A stretch of DNA of 13,325 nt from JALGVA01 sp964617715 (lineage in GTDB: Bacteria > Armatimonadota > Zipacnadia > Zipacnadales > UBA5352): contig CAZTZN010000130.1 in the NCBI GenBank assembly GCA_964617715.1, forward strand, positions 1 to 13,325, in the 5' to 3' direction. The position numbers were made by a program, and so were the translations under genes. Shown in pieces: positions 12,086-13,325 of this stretch. Position 1 is the first letter of the stretch; each line of letters opens with the position of its first letter. The notes beneath the pieces were generated by a model that saw only the letters and a list, made by a program, of their open reading frames with translations, ran no database searches and was not told the origin of the DNA.

Positions 12086-13325
12086 ATGCAGGAGCTGATC
12101 CTGGCGGCGCTGGTTCTGGGCACGTTCTCGGGCGTTGACCTCGAGCACCTGCTCGACACGCCGATCCTGGGTGCCGAGACGGTAATCGAGGTCACGGGCG
12201 AGGACCTGCTCGCTCATGGTGAGGGCATGGTCGCCGAGCAGCGCGATGGCGAGGCGGTGGTGATGACCGGCGCCGACTTCTTCTTCGAACTCACCCTCGA
12301 CCTGGAGCCGGGTACCTACAGCCTGGCGATCGACTCAAGCGCCCCCGACCGCGGCTCTGACTCCCTGTGGCTGCTGGTCGATGGCGAGAGGCAGCCGCAG
12401 CCGATCCTGCCGCCCGTGGGCCCCATCGCCGAACGCGTCGGCGGCTTCACCATCAACCAGGCCGGCCCACACACCGTGCGCCTGGCCCTGCGGGAGGCGC
12501 CCGGACAGGTGATCCGCGCCGTACGCCTGCGCCGCAATGCCCTGAACATCCCGCAGGAGCCGATGCTCGCGGAGCTGGCGGGGCAGCACCCGCGGCTGTA
12601 CTTCACCGCCGACGACATCCCGGCCATGCGCGCGCGGCTGCAGGACCCGCGCGTGCGCCGGTACTACCGCCCTGAGGGCGCGCTCACCCGCACGCCGCCC
12701 GCCTTCAACCCCGGCGGCCGCAACGGTGGCGCCTTCCGCCGGCTGCCCAACTATGCTCTCTCCTACGTCCTCGAGCCCACGCCGGAGAAGCTGGAGGGGA
12801 TCATCGCCTGGCTGGAGATGGCGACCACCTACCCGCACTGCGGCGTGGACCTCGACGCCGAGTATTTCACCGAGGGCATTGCGCTGACGTACGACTGGCT
12901 CTACCACGACCTGCCGCCCGACCTGCGCGACCGCGTGCGCGACACCATCGTGCGCCAGACCACCGAGGTCTACAAGGCATCGCTGAGCGGACACTCCGGC
13001 GGCGGACTCAACTTCCAGCAGAACCACTACTGGTACTCGCACCTGGCCCTGATCCTGGGCGCCGCCGCGGTCTACGGCGACGTGCCGGCGGCGCGTGAGT
13101 GGCTGGCGTGGGGCTGGGACCGTGCCGAGCGCATCTTCATCACCTTCAGCCCCGACGGCGCCTTCCACGAGGGCCCGGCCTACTGGGACTTCTCCATGCC
13201 CACGCTCTACATGCTGGTGGACCTGTATGAGCGCTGCACCGGCCTGCGCGTGCCGTGGGCCGACACCGGCCTGCACGGCCAGGCGGTCTTCCGCTTCCAC
13301 CACATGTACCCGGGCATGGCGTTCA
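12086..13325 (+). CDS. Heparinase II/III-like polysaccharide lyase with N-terminal beta-domain (3' end outside window)
   Basis: The frame stays open from ATG 12086 to the window end (413 codons). GGAGGG (12074-12079) lies 6 bases before the ATG. The N-terminus MQELILAALVLGTFSGV is short and weakly signal-like; a true signal peptide is uncertain. Residues about 28-150 look like a beta-sandwich, possibly carbohydrate-binding (FFFELTLDLEPGTYSLAID, LWLLVDGERQ, GPHTVRLALRE). From HPRLYFTADDIPAMRARL (168-185) onward it follows the heparinase/DUF4962 alpha-toroid pattern: EYFTEGIALTYDWLYHDLPP (259-278), NFQQNHYWYSHLAL (309-322) and SPDGAFHEGPAYWDFS (355-370). N313/H314 and Y367 are candidate catalytic residues by family pattern. 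The beta-sheet C-terminal domain would lie beyond the window. Probable role: breakdown of an acidic polysaccharide, by beta-elimination in the family; substrate unknown. Confidence 0.87.
   Translation, partial: MQELILAALVLGTFSGVDLEHLLDTPILGAETVIEVTGEDLLAHGEGMVAEQRDGEAVVMTGADFFFELTLDLEPGTYSLAIDSSAPDRGSDSLWLLVDGERQPQPILPPVGPIAERVGGFTINQAGPHTVRLALREAPGQVIRAVRLRRNALNIPQEPMLAELAGQHPRLYFTADDIPAMRARLQDPRVRRYYRPEGALTRTPPAFNPGGRNGGAFRRLPNYALSYVLEPTPEKLEGIIAWLEMATTYPHCGVDLDAEYFTEGIALTYDWLYHDLPPDLRDRVRDTIVRQTTEVYKASLSGHSGGGLNFQQNHYWYSHLALILGAAAVYGDVPAAREWLAWGWDRAERIFITFSPDGAFHEGPAYWDFSMPTLYMLVDLYERCTGLRVPWADTGLHGQAVFRFHHMYPGMAF

Noticed and set aside
11805..12098. 97-codon + frame ahead of the lyase gene
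   Set aside because: No ribosome site, Arg/Ser/Pro-rich, and it overlaps the strongly supported lyase start in another frame.
10972..12195. 407-codon open frame on the - strand across the dehydrogenase gene and the following interval
   Set aside because: It is mostly the complement of a well-supported dehydrogenase gene and is Arg/Ser/Pro-rich with no recognisable domain, typical of high-GC antisense frames.
12335..13303. 322-codon open frame on the - strand
   Set aside because: It is antisense to the heparinase-like gene, whose + frame is open to the window end with clear family motifs; the antisense product is low in complexity and has no domain.

Overview
This is a high-GC, gene-dense window, most likely from an uncultured bacterium assembled from a metagenome. 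It contains a run of exactly 100 Ns (7184-7283), which looks like a scaffold join. The sequence does not fix the phylum. secA next to prfB, many exported proteins and a heparinase-type polysaccharide lyase would suit a free-living heterotroph of an Armatimonadota- or Planctomycetota-like group, but that is a guess.

Left block, + strand (1-2896): the 3' end of secA; then prfB (release factor 2), whose real start is a GTG at 1139 and which must be read through a conserved +1 programmed frameshift (CTT TGA C at 1208-1214); then an exported, stand-alone 5'-nucleotidase C-terminal domain protein whose ATG overlaps the prfB stop. The block ends at a perfect 32-bp palindrome (2918-2949) facing a convergent operon.

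Middle block, - strand (9242 down to 2975): a promoter at 9213-9242 appears to drive six genes in this order: a one-TM protein, a three-TM protein, a MoxR AAA+ ATPase, a DUF58 protein, an eight-TM DUF4129 protein and an exported protein. The MoxR/DUF58/DUF4129 trio is a known envelope-associated set. Here the DUF4129 protein has the outline of a TgpA-type transglutaminase, but a charged low-complexity linker stands where the catalytic domain should be. The assembly gap lies between the MoxR and DUF58 genes, so a further gene could be hidden there.

Right block: a - strand two-gene module (10353 down to 9327) encodes a winged-helix/minimal nucleotidyltransferase fusion and an overlapping HEPN protein, the arrangement of an MNT-HEPN toxin-antitoxin pair. 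It has its own good sigma70-type promoter, whose -10 box is the centre of a 13-bp palindrome. Divergently, on the + strand, lie a promoter and an alanine dehydrogenase-family gene (10597-11688) that ends at a strong hairpin. About 400 bp of structured non-coding DNA follows, then the 5' part of a heparinase II/III-like lyase that runs off the window end.
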